A program made the translations under genes and the position numbers. Below, piece after piece: positions 15,931 to 23,406 of a stretch of 64,000 nt of DNA. The stretch comes from Streptomyces sp. 1-11. Lineage in GTDB: Bacteria; Actinomycetota; Actinomycetes; Streptomycetales; Streptomycetaceae. The DNA lies in the NCBI RefSeq assembly GCF_007176755.1, contig NZ_BJTV01000001.1:744001-808000 (forward strand), read 5' to 3'. Under the pieces are notes generated by a model, which was given only the letters and a program-made list of their open reading frames with translations, was not told the origin of the DNA and searched no databases. How positions within the stretch are numbered: the first letter of the stretch is position 1; each line of letters begins with the position of its first letter.

Positions 15931-16917
15931 TCAACTCGGTTCTACTGATTCGGAGTTGACGGCCAGTTCCCGTACCTCGCGGCCGACACGGGTACGCAGC
16001 ACTACGCCGGCCCGAGGACCGTCGAGAAGCTGGAGGGTCCGCTCCTGGCTCCAGCCCGCGAAGCGGAACTCCGCGTCGGCGATGTGGACGAGGGGGAAGC
16101 TCTGGTCGGGGGCGACGCGCAGCTCGACTCCGCCGGACGTGACGGCGATCTCGGCCTGGACGCGCTCCGGGGCGTCCGGGAACTCCCCCTCCTCCTCCCA
16201 GTCGGCGAAGGGCGGCGGCACCTGGAAGCGGCGCGCCAGCCGGCTCGGGTCGCCGGCGTAAGGGGTCTCGGGCCGGTTGAGCAGCACCTCGCCGTGGGCG
16301 AAGTACTCCTGCCACCCGGCGGGGAACACCGCCGCCAGCTCCGGCACCGTCAGGCAGTCGACGACCATGTGCACGCGGGACGCGGAACCGGTGTTCTCCA
16401 CCTTGTGCATCCGGGAGAAGTCGCCGAACCAGAACTCGCCGTGCTGCCACCTGTGCGTCACCCCGTCGAGCACCAGGGTGGCCTCGTGGTGGGTGGTGAT
16501 GGGCACGTGCAGGCGGGCGACGCCCCAGGCCGGGCCGTACTTGGTGTCGTTGTGCACGTCGCTCACCGCGCCCGGGCCGAGGGCCATCAGCCGGACCGCG
16601 CGCAGCGGCGCCGGAACGGCGGCGAGCACCTCGCGCAGGTACGGGGTGCGGGCCAGCCATTCCGTGTCCGCGCACTCCTGGCTGCCCGGCCCGCCCGGGT
16701 CGGTGCGGGAGGGGTCGCCGCCGGGGCTGCGCAGCGGCAGGATGCGCCAGTCGACCTCCGCCTGGGCGCCCACCCCGTCCCCGAAGTACCGCTGCAATTT
16801 CCACTGGTGTGTGCGGACGGCGTCGAGGTCGGCCAGGAGCCTCGCGGGGTCGAAGCCGGCCGCGAGCCGTGCCGCCTCCGCGGGCATCGTGGGGGCGGCG
16901 TTGTCGGTCACGGTCAT
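15931..16917 (-). CDS. aspartyl/asparaginyl beta-hydroxylase-family 2OG-Fe(II) oxygenase
   Basis: 328 aa. The cupin-type Asp/Asn hydroxylase core lies at about residues 105-190. The first iron ligand His is in GAVSDVHND (residue 122), the second in SRMHKVENTGSASRVH (His171), and Arg181 is the expected 2-oxoglutarate-binding Arg. ARLHVPITTHHEATLV matches the strand between them. The C-terminal 130 residues are not recognised. The ATG overlaps the peptidase stop (ATGA), so the two are translationally coupled. In this setting it may hydroxylate the modified pentapeptide, for example beta to Tyr or Ala, but no substrate can be read from sequence. Confidence 0.85.
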   Translation of the reverse strand: MTVTDNAAPTMPAEAARLAAGFDPARLLADLDAVRTHQWKLQRYFGDGVGAQAEVDWRILPLRSPGGDPSRTDPGGPGSQECADTEWLARTPYLREVLAAVPAPLRAVRLMALGPGAVSDVHNDTKYGPAWGVARLHVPITTHHEATLVLDGVTHRWQHGEFWFGDFSRMHKVENTGSASRVHMVVDCLTVPELAAVFPAGWQEYFAHGEVLLNRPETPYAGDPSRLARRFQVPPPFADWEEEGEFPDAPERVQAEIAVTSGGVELRVAPDQSFPLVHIADAEFRFAGWSQERTLQLLDGPRAGVVLRTRVGREVRELAVNSESVEPS

Positions 16918-18752
16918 GCGGTGCCTCCGGATGGGTGCGGGCTGATAGGCCACACGTGCTTGCGGGCGAACCCGACGGTGGCGGCGATCTGCCGGATCCG
17001 CTCCCCGGCGACGAGGGAGCCGTGGCCCGCGTCGTAGCGGTAGACCTCGTGTTCCAGGCCGAGGTCGGCGATGCGTGCGATGTAGTTGTCGATCTGCCGG
17101 ATGGGGCAGCGGGGGTCGTTCTCCCCGGCGATGATCATCAGGGGGGCGGTGACCCGGTCGGCGTAGGTGAGCGGGGAGGAGGCCCGGTAGCGCTCCGGGA
17201 CCTCGTCGGGCGAGCCGCCGAACAGGGAGCGGTCGTAGGCCCGCAGTTCCTCCATCTCGTCCTCGTAGGCCGCCAGGTAGTCGGCCACCGGCATGGCGGC
17301 GATGCCGACCGCCCAGTTCGCGGGGCGGGTGCCGAGGCCGAGCAGCGTGAGGTAGCCGCCCCAGGAGCGTCCGGTCAGGACCAGGTGGCGGGGGTCGGCG
17401 AGTCCGGAGGCCACGGCCCAGTCGCGGACGGCTTCGACGTCCTCCAGCTCGGTCAGTCCGGGGCGCCCCTCGATGGCGTCCCGCCACTGGGCGCCGTATC
17501 CGGTGGAGCCGCGGTAGTTGACCTGCACCACGGCGAAACCGTGGTCGACCCAGGCCGCGACGGAGGGGTCGAAGATGTCGGCGTCGAAGCCGATGGGACC
17601 GCCGTGCACCTCGAAGACGCAGACGCCCGGCGCGGTCCAGCCGGGCGGCCGGGACACCAGGGCGTGCACCGGGCCGCCGGGACCGTCCACCCACACGTCC
17701 TCCACCGGTACCGAGGGCGGGCAGGGCGGTCCGGGCGGGCTCAGTACGACACCGGTACCGGTGGAGCGCACCACGGGTGGCGCCGCCGCCGAGGACCAGG
17801 CGTACTCGACGGTCCCGTCCGGGCGCACCGTGGCGGCGTCCGCGATCCGGTCGAGCGGGACCCCGATGGAGCCCGGTGGCGTGGGGATCCGGGTGAGCTC
17901 CTCCGACCGCAGGTCGTAGCGGTACAGCTCGTCGCGGGCGTGGCGGGTGTGCGAGACGAGGAGGGCGGAGCCGTCCGGGTACCAGTCGGCGGCCGTCTCC
18001 CCCGGCAGGTCGAGGGTGATCTCCCGGACCTCGCCGGTGCGCACGTCCCACAGCAGGGGTTCGGCGCGGCCGCGGCGCTCGTGCTCCACCAGCAGGCGGC
18101 CGTCCCCGGCGGCGGGCCCGAACGCGCAGGCGGTCAGCCCGAGGCCGGGGCCGTCGTGGAGGTCGGCGACCGTGGTCCCGTCGGTGCGCAGCACGCGGAG
18201 CGCGGGGTGGCGGCTGTCGCCGTGCTCGCCGTGGGCGACGGCGATGAGGGTGCCGTCGTGGGACAGCGCGGCCACCCGGGCGTCCGCCTGGTGCGTGTAC
18301 ACGGGCACGGGTTCGGCGCCGGGGCGGCAGACGTGGACCGAGCTGCCGTCCGCGCCGGCGCGGCCGACGACGGCCAGCCCGTCGGCGCCGAGGGCGAGGC
18401 CGGCGGGGTAGGCCGGCTCCAGGGTGGTGGCGGGCTCGTCGGGGCCGCCGTCGAACGGCTGGCGCATCCACACCCCGAACTCGCCGCCGTCACGGTCGGC
18501 GAACCACCAGATCCAGGCGCCCGAGGGGTCGACCGCGCCCGTCCAGGTGCCGTGCGGACGCCGGGTGACCTGGCGGTGCGTGCCGGCGGCCCGGTCCCAG
18601 GCGTACAGCTCCCAGGTGCCTGAGGCGTTGGACCGGTACAGGCAGCGGTCCGGGGCGTCGCGGGCCCAGCGGGGCAGGGTGACGCGCGGTGCGCGGACCC
18701 GGGCCTGCCAGCGGTCCTCGCCCGGCTGAGCCGTGGGTGGCGTGCCGGTCAC
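16914..18752 (-). CDS. S9 family peptidase (prolyl oligopeptidase/acylaminoacyl-peptidase type)
   Basis: 612 aa: an N-terminal seven-bladed propeller-like region (about 1-360, with repeats such as YPDGSALLVSHT and SHDGTLIAVAHG) and a C-terminal alpha/beta hydrolase. The triad is visible: Ser463 in GRSWGGY, Asp546 in AGENDPRCP and His577 in DAGHGS. No signal peptide, so cytoplasmic. The start is the GTG overlapping the P450 stop (GTGA). Propeller-gated S9 enzymes accept only short peptides, which fits a five-residue precursor; I infer that it removes Met-Arg or releases the modified tripeptide. Confidence 0.88.
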   Translation of the reverse strand: MTGTPPTAQPGEDRWQARVRAPRVTLPRWARDAPDRCLYRSNASGTWELYAWDRAAGTHRQVTRRPHGTWTGAVDPSGAWIWWFADRDGGEFGVWMRQPFDGGPDEPATTLEPAYPAGLALGADGLAVVGRAGADGSSVHVCRPGAEPVPVYTHQADARVAALSHDGTLIAVAHGEHGDSRHPALRVLRTDGTTVADLHDGPGLGLTACAFGPAAGDGRLLVEHERRGRAEPLLWDVRTGEVREITLDLPGETAADWYPDGSALLVSHTRHARDELYRYDLRSEELTRIPTPPGSIGVPLDRIADAATVRPDGTVEYAWSSAAAPPVVRSTGTGVVLSPPGPPCPPSVPVEDVWVDGPGGPVHALVSRPPGWTAPGVCVFEVHGGPIGFDADIFDPSVAAWVDHGFAVVQVNYRGSTGYGAQWRDAIEGRPGLTELEDVEAVRDWAVASGLADPRHLVLTGRSWGGYLTLLGLGTRPANWAVGIAAMPVADYLAAYEDEMEELRAYDRSLFGGSPDEVPERYRASSPLTYADRVTAPLMIIAGENDPRCPIRQIDNYIARIADLGLEHEVYRYDAGHGSLVAGERIRQIAATVGFARKHVWPISPHPSGGTA

Positions 18753-19912
18753 CGGATGACTTCCGCCGGGAGTTCGGCGAGCGTGCGGACGGTCGCCAGG
18801 CGCTTGTGCACGGCGGGCCCGGTCGGCCGGATCTCGATGCCGCGTTCGGCGAGCACGGTGAGCACTTCGCGCAGCAGCAGATGGGCGAGCATCGATCCGG
18901 TGCAGGCGTGGGCGCCGTATCCGAAGGAGAGGTGGTGATTGGCCTTCCGCCGGAAATCGAGTCGGTCGGGGTCGCTGAATTGTGCCGGGTCGCGGTTGGC
19001 CGCGGCGAAAAGCATCAGCATTCCCTGGCCGCGCCGCACCTTGACTCCGGAGAATTCGGTGTCGGCGACCGCGAGCCGGGTGGTGCCCTGGATGGGGGCC
19101 TCGAACCGGAAGAATTCGTGCGGCGCCCTTTCCAGGGTTTCCGTGCTGTCGAAAAGGGCTTTCGGCGGCGTTTCGAGCCGGGCGAGGGCGTTCAGCGCGT
19201 TTCCGAGCGAGGCGGGAACCGCGGTGAATCCGTTGACGACCAGGGTGCGCAGCGAGTTCATGGTGAGCTGGTGCGGGACGCCCGCCGCGTCGGCCCGGTC
19301 GACCAGGTCCCTGACGGGTTCTCCGGCGGACATGCCGGCGACCCAGCCGTCGATGAGGGCGGCCAGTTTGCGCTGGGCGGCGACGCCGGGCTCGCGGGTC
19401 TCGGGCACCAGCCCGGAGTCCATGGCGCGGGTGATCGCCTCGGCCACCGGCCGGATCTCGTCGAGGTCGAACTGCGGCAGCCCGACGGCCTCCGGGATGA
19501 ACCAGCGGGCGAGCGGTTCGGTGAAGGCGGTGATCAGGTTCACCGGGCCGGGCGGCAGCGCGTCGAGCCGGTCGGAGACGTGGGCCCTGACCCGGGCGGC
19601 CAGGGCGGGGGACGTCATGTCGCGCAGGGCGTCGGCGAGCACGCCGTAGATGGCCGTGTGCTCGGGCGGGTCGACCGTGTGGACGTCCAGGGCGGGCTCG
19701 GGCACGCTCTCGCCGGCCCGGCGCCAGTCGGCGGCGAAGCGCTCGTGGTCCAGGAGCACCCGCTTGCAGTCGTCGTAGGAGGTGAGGACCCAGCTGTCCA
19801 GCCGTTCGCTCCACAGCGGGGTGCCGGCCGCACGGAGTTCCGCGTACACCCGGTAGGGGTCGTCCAGGGTGGCCGGATCGAGGGGGTTGTACTCCGTGGT
19901 CAACTCAGGCAT
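18749..19912 (-). CDS. cytochrome P450, second of the pair
   Basis: 387-aa soluble P450. The heme-binding loop LSFGYGAHACTGS places the axial Cys at 337, the K-helix ExxR is EFFR and the following FEAPIQGTTR is normal. The I-helix reads NGFTAVPAS and lacks the usual acidic/Thr oxygen-activation pair, as in some crosslinking P450s. The N-terminal half is clearly paralogous to the neighbouring P450: both have YNPLDPAT, SERL(N/D)SWVLT and FAADWRRAG. Its ATG overlaps the first P450 by 8 nt. Probably acts on the Tyr residues of the MRYAY peptide. Confidence 0.92.
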   Translation of the reverse strand: MPELTTEYNPLDPATLDDPYRVYAELRAAGTPLWSERLDSWVLTSYDDCKRVLLDHERFAADWRRAGESVPEPALDVHTVDPPEHTAIYGVLADALRDMTSPALAARVRAHVSDRLDALPPGPVNLITAFTEPLARWFIPEAVGLPQFDLDEIRPVAEAITRAMDSGLVPETREPGVAAQRKLAALIDGWVAGMSAGEPVRDLVDRADAAGVPHQLTMNSLRTLVVNGFTAVPASLGNALNALARLETPPKALFDSTETLERAPHEFFRFEAPIQGTTRLAVADTEFSGVKVRRGQGMLMLFAAANRDPAQFSDPDRLDFRRKANHHLSFGYGAHACTGSMLAHLLLREVLTVLAERGIEIRPTGPAVHKRLATVRTLAELPAEVIR

Positions 19913-21080
19913 GGACGTCGCTCCCAGCGGGTCGGAGGGTGACGGGAAGTGTGTCGGGGTAGCGGAGGGTGGCCCGGGGGGCGCGGGTCGGGGCGGCGGC
20001 GAGCCGCATCGGCGCCGGCGCCTTGAGCAGGGCGGCCACCAGGGCCCGGATGATGAGGCGGGCCAGGATCGCCCCGGAGCAGGCGTGCGGGCCCCAGCCG
20101 AGCGACAGGTGCCGGTTGGGCGTCCGGTCGAGGACGAGGGCGTCCGGGTCGGGGAAGCGCTCGGGGTCGCGGTTGGCGGCGGCGAACAGCGCGAGCACGA
20201 TCTGGCCGCGCTCGATCACGGCGCCGCCGATCTCGGTGCGTGTCACGCAGGCGCGGCTCGTGCCCTGCACCGGGCCGTCGTAGCGCAGGAGTTCGTCGAC
20301 GCCGGTCGCGAGCAGCGCGGGATCACGCATGCGTTCGAGCGCCTCGGGGTGCTCCAGCAGGGCGAGGACGGCGTTGGCCGCGGCGCCCACGGTGGTGCTG
20401 AAGCCGGCGAGGAACAGCACCCGGACGCTGTTCCACACCGCCTCCTCGGTGACGCCGGCCGGTGCGGCGCCGGCCAGGACCTCGCGCAGCAGGCCCGGGC
20501 GGGGCGCGGCGGTGTGCCAGGAGGCGATGAGGTCGTTGATCTGCCGGCGGGCGGCGAGGGCCGGTTCGAGCACCTCGGGCAGGAGGCCGGCGTCCATGCC
20601 GCGCACGAGCGCGTCGGACTGGGCGGCGAACGAGGAGACCGGCGGCTCGGCGACGCCGAGGAGGCGGCAGACCGCGGACAGCGCGACGGGCCGGGCCACT
20701 TCGGCGGTGAAGTCGAACGACGGCCGGTCTGCGCATCGTTCGAGCGCGGCGATCGCCTCGGCGGCCGCGCGCTCGCCGATGGCGTCGAGGTCCTGGTCGC
20801 GGAAGGCGGTGGTGAACAGGCGGCGCAGCGGGGTGTGGTCCGGCGGGTCGAGCTCCTGCATGCTGGCGACGGAGGCGGGGCCGTCGTCGTGCCCGGCGCG
20901 GCGCCAGTCCGCCGCGAACGTCTCGGTCTCGGCGAGCACACGGTGGCAGTCGGCGTAGCGGGTCAGCACCCAGGAGTTCAGCCGTTCGCTGAAGAAGACG
21001 GGTGCGCTCTCGCGGAGTCGGCGGTACACCGGGTGGGGGTCCGCCACGGTCGCCGGGTCGAGGGGGTTGTATCCGTCCAT
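19905..21080 (-). CDS. cytochrome P450, first of the pair
   Basis: 391-aa soluble P450. Heme loop LSLGWGPHACSGA (Cys334), K-helix ELLR and the following YDGPVQGTSRA. The I-helix is AGFSTT, with Ser in place of the usual acidic residue but Thr kept. It is the first gene after the pentapeptide gene, whose stop is 111 nt upstream, with a perfect hairpin in the gap. No good Shine-Dalgarno precedes the ATG. Reported biarylitide P450s (BytO type) crosslink aromatic side chains of an MRYxx pentapeptide, and rufomycin RufO nitrates the Tyr of such a peptide; this enzyme is a candidate for either chemistry. Confidence 0.92.
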   Translation of the reverse strand: MDGYNPLDPATVADPHPVYRRLRESAPVFFSERLNSWVLTRYADCHRVLAETETFAADWRRAGHDDGPASVASMQELDPPDHTPLRRLFTTAFRDQDLDAIGERAAAEAIAALERCADRPSFDFTAEVARPVALSAVCRLLGVAEPPVSSFAAQSDALVRGMDAGLLPEVLEPALAARRQINDLIASWHTAAPRPGLLREVLAGAAPAGVTEEAVWNSVRVLFLAGFSTTVGAAANAVLALLEHPEALERMRDPALLATGVDELLRYDGPVQGTSRACVTRTEIGGAVIERGQIVLALFAAANRDPERFPDPDALVLDRTPNRHLSLGWGPHACSGAILARLIIRALVAALLKAPAPMRLAAAPTRAPRATLRYPDTLPVTLRPAGSDVHA

Positions 21081-21147
21081 GCCGTGGCCCCATCAATTCG
21101 TTTGACATAGCAGGTGGGTAATGCGTGTCGCCGGCTTCCGGCAGAGC

Positions 21148-21180
21148 GGCGGCCCGGGTCGTTTAATGACCCGGGCCGCC
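21148..21180 (-). terminator. perfect hairpin between pentapeptide gene and P450 genes
   Basis: Two exact 13-nt arms (GGCGGCCCGGGTC/GACCCGGGCCGCC) with a 7-nt loop, starting 11 nt after the pentapeptide stop codon. There is no T-run, so it may be an attenuator or an mRNA-stabilising structure that keeps the precursor message in excess over the enzyme messages, rather than a full terminator. Confidence 0.75.
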
Positions 21181-21191
21181 GTCACGTCTTA

Positions 21192-21209
21192 TCAGTAGGC
21201 GTAGCGCAT
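21192..21209 (-). CDS. RiPP precursor pentapeptide Met-Arg-Tyr-Ala-Tyr
   Basis: Eighteen bases: ATG CGC TAC GCC TAC TGA, followed at once by a second in-frame stop TAA. A near-ideal Shine-Dalgarno GGAGGTG ends 5 nt before the ATG, and a promoter with 17-nt spacing lies about 60 nt upstream, so this is expressed as a gene and not as a chance frame. The sequence fits the MRYxx pattern of biarylitide precursors (MRYYH in the described byt system), with Ala and Tyr in the last two places. Tyr3 and Tyr5 are the likely sites for aryl crosslinking or other P450 oxidation, and Met-Arg would be a two-residue leader. Two P450s, a short-peptide protease, a 2OG oxygenase and an exporter follow on the same strand. 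Confidence 0.85.
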   Translation of the reverse strand: MRYAY

Positions 21210-21214
21210 GGCGG

Positions 21215-21221
21215 CACCTCC
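21215..21221 (-). promoter_or_regulatory. Shine-Dalgarno of the pentapeptide gene
   Basis: GGAGGTG on the minus strand, spaced 5 nt from ATG. It is the best ribosome-binding site in the island and decides the call of this 18-nt gene. Confidence 0.88.
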
Positions 21222-21271
21222 AGACGGCTTCGGTTTCACACCGGGGACCCACCGGGCGGCGAGCCAGAGTG

Positions 21272-21300
21272 AATGTAGGTAGCCGGCATGGCCTCGTCAA
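21272..21300 (-). promoter_or_regulatory. promoter of the pentapeptide/P450 operon
   Basis: On the minus strand TTGACG (21295-21300) and TACATT (21272-21277) are separated by exactly 17 nt, close to the housekeeping sigma consensus. Transcription would start near 21265, giving a 5' leader of about 55 nt before the pentapeptide ATG. Confidence 0.8.
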
Positions 21301-21875
21301 CGAGACTCGATGACTTCCGGTGACTTTCAACCGGCCCGGATCGCAGTACTTTGTCCAGTTGCCTTCGGCGGCCGTGCAGGTATTTCCCCGGCAATTGCCC
21401 GGAGGCGAAAAGGTGGCCGAAACAGGTGGCACATGAATGTTTGACCGACCGCCGGTGACGTCCGCCGGCGGCGCCCGCCGGGCCCCTTTGCGGCGGCGGC
21501 GCAGCAGGGGCGGGTGCGTACGGCGGGGCGGACGCGGTCCGGGGGGCCGGCGAGGCCCGCGGTCAAGGGCGAGGAGTGGCCGCCCGGAAAACGCACCCGG
21601 AACCTCCCGCGCCCCACCGGCCGCCCGCGCTCACCGGGGACGACGCCGTGGCGGTGCACACAGCCGGAAGCCCCGGTTCCAGGGGGTCGGGGCGGCGCCG
21701 GCCGGGCGTCACGCGTGCGGCTTCGGCCGCGTGGTGTCCGAATATGAACGCCCCCGGCCGAAGCGGACCCCTGACGGCGCCCGGCCGCCGGCCGCTGCCT
21801 TCGGTCCGGACGGCCGTCCCGCCGATACTGGTGGCAGCCGGCATGCCGACGGTGTGACCTGGGGAGGTACCGACC
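21301..21875. other. upstream region of the pentapeptide operon and of the YccF gene
   Basis: About 570 bp with no convincing gene on either strand. The part near 21301-21430 is less GC-rich than its surroundings and may bind a regulator of the island; no regulator gene is inside the island. The rest is very GC-rich and leads to the GGAGG-preceded YccF start. Confidence 0.5.
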
Positions 21876-22277
21876 ATGAAGGTGTTCAACCTGCTGCTCA
21901 ACGTGCTGTGGCTCGTCTTCTGCGGCCTCTGGATGGCGATCGGCTACCTCATCGCCGCGCTGATCTGCTTCGTGCTGATCATCACCATCCCGTTCGGCAT
22001 CGCGTCGCTGCGCATCGCCGGGTTCGTGCTGTGGCCGTTCGGACGGACCACTGTCGACCGGGCGGACGCCGGGGCCGGCTCGTTCGTCGGCAACGTGATC
22101 TGGGTGGTGTTCGCGGGGTGGTGGCTGGCCCTGGCCCATCTGGTGACGAGCATCCCGCTGTTCGTGTCGATCATCGGGATCCCCTTCGGGTGGGCCAACC
22201 TGAAGCTCATCCCCATCTCGCTCATGCCGCTCGGGCGGGAGGTCGTCCCCACCGATCAGCGGTTCGGCACACGCTGA
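21876..22277 (+). CDS. YccF domain-containing membrane protein
   Basis: 133 aa, two copies of the YccF motif. The first runs NVLWLVFCGLWMAIGYL, then TIPFGIASLRIAGFVLWPFG; the second NVIWVVFAGWWLALAHL, then IIGIPFGWANLKL. About four transmembrane helices. A GGGGAGG sequence lies upstream of the ATG. Function of the family is unknown. It converges with htpX. Confidence 0.92.
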   Translation: MKVFNLLLNVLWLVFCGLWMAIGYLIAALICFVLIITIPFGIASLRIAGFVLWPFGRTTVDRADAGAGSFVGNVIWVVFAGWWLALAHLVTSIPLFVSIIGIPFGWANLKLIPISLMPLGREVVPTDQRFGTR

Positions 22278-22352
22278 CCGACTCGGCGGCGACGGCGGCC
22301 CCCGGAACGGCCGCGGTGGGGCGGCCCGGTGGAGGCGGCGCCGTGGGGCGCC

Positions 22353-23216
22353 TCAGCCGCGGCGGCCCACCATCGCCTCGAGCCTGGAGATGCGTTCCGC
22401 CATGGGCGGGTGGGTGGAGAACATCCTGGCCAGCCCCTGTCCCGGCCGGAAGGGGTTCGCGATCATCATGTGGCTCGCGGTCTCGATCCGGGGCTCGGGG
22501 GGCAGCGGGAGCTGCTGGGTGCCGAGCTCCAGCTTGCGCAGGGCACTGGCCAGGGCCAGCGGGTCGCCGGTGAGCTGGGCGCCGGAGGCGTCCGCCTCGT
22601 ACTCCCTGGACCGGCTGATGGCCAGCTGGATGAGGGAGGCGGCGAGCGGGCCCAGGATCATGATCAGGAGCATCCCGAACAGACCGGGGCCCTCGTCGTC
22701 GTCGGAGCGGCCGATGGGGATCAGCCAGGCGAAGTTGACCAGGAACATGATCACCGAGGCGAGCGCGCCGGCCACCGACGAGATGAGGATGTCGCGGTTG
22801 TAGACGTGGCTCAGCTCGTGGCCGATGACGCCGCGCAGCTCGCGCTCGTCGAGCAGGCGCAGGATGCCCTCCGTGCAGCACACGGCCGCGTTGCGCGGGT
22901 TGCGGCCGGTCGCGAAGGCGTTGGGCGCCTCCGTGGGCGAGATGAACAGGCGTGGCATGGGCTGCCGGGCCTGCGTGGACAGCTCGCGGACCATCCGGTA
23001 CAGCGCGGGAGCCTCGAACTCGCTGACCGGGCGGGCCCGCATCGCGCGGAGCGCCAGCTTGTCGCTGTTCCAGTAGGCGTACGCGTTCGTGCCCAGCGCG
23101 ATCAGGACCGCCACGATCAGTCCCGCCCGGCCGAAGAAGCTGCCGATGACGATGATGAGCGCGGACAGCCCTCCGAGGAGTACTGCGGTCCTCAGCCCGT
23201 TGTGCCGGCGGTGCAC
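22353..23216 (-). CDS. htpX: membrane zinc metalloprotease HtpX
   Basis: 287 aa, M48 family. Two N-terminal hydrophobic helices (about residues 10-50) are followed by the zinc site HELSH, with further membrane segments and the distal REYEAD Glu ligand. It degrades misfolded membrane proteins with the active site on the cytoplasmic face. The GTG start at 23216 is chosen over upstream ATGs because GGAGGG is spaced 6 nt from it and the protein then begins [14 protein letters not shown], directly before the first helix. Confidence 0.93.
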   Translation of the reverse strand: MHRRHNGLRTAVLLGGLSALIIVIGSFFGRAGLIVAVLIALGTNAYAYWNSDKLALRAMRARPVSEFEAPALYRMVRELSTQARQPMPRLFISPTEAPNAFATGRNPRNAAVCCTEGILRLLDERELRGVIGHELSHVYNRDILISSVAGALASVIMFLVNFAWLIPIGRSDDDEGPGLFGMLLIMILGPLAASLIQLAISRSREYEADASGAQLTGDPLALASALRKLELGTQQLPLPPEPRIETASHMMIANPFRPGQGLARMFSTHPPMAERISRLEAMVGRRG

Positions 23217-23406
23217 GGTACGCCCTCCAAGTCGTGCTGCAGGGGAACCCATTGGTCCAGTGGACCCTCCCGCTCTGGTCAACGCCAGGCGGCCGCCGCG
23301 AGTTCCCCGGTACGGACGGCGGGGCGCGTCGGCCGTACGGGTGACGTGCTCTTTCGGCCTGCCGCGCGCGTGGGCCACGGGTGCCCCGTACGCGCGTGAC
23401 GAGTCC

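Noticed and set aside
21163..21432. 89-aa minus-strand open frame across the pentapeptide promoter and gene
   Set aside because: It runs through the promoter and Shine-Dalgarno in a different frame, has no ribosome-binding site of its own and its composition looks random. The 18-nt gene explains the signals better.
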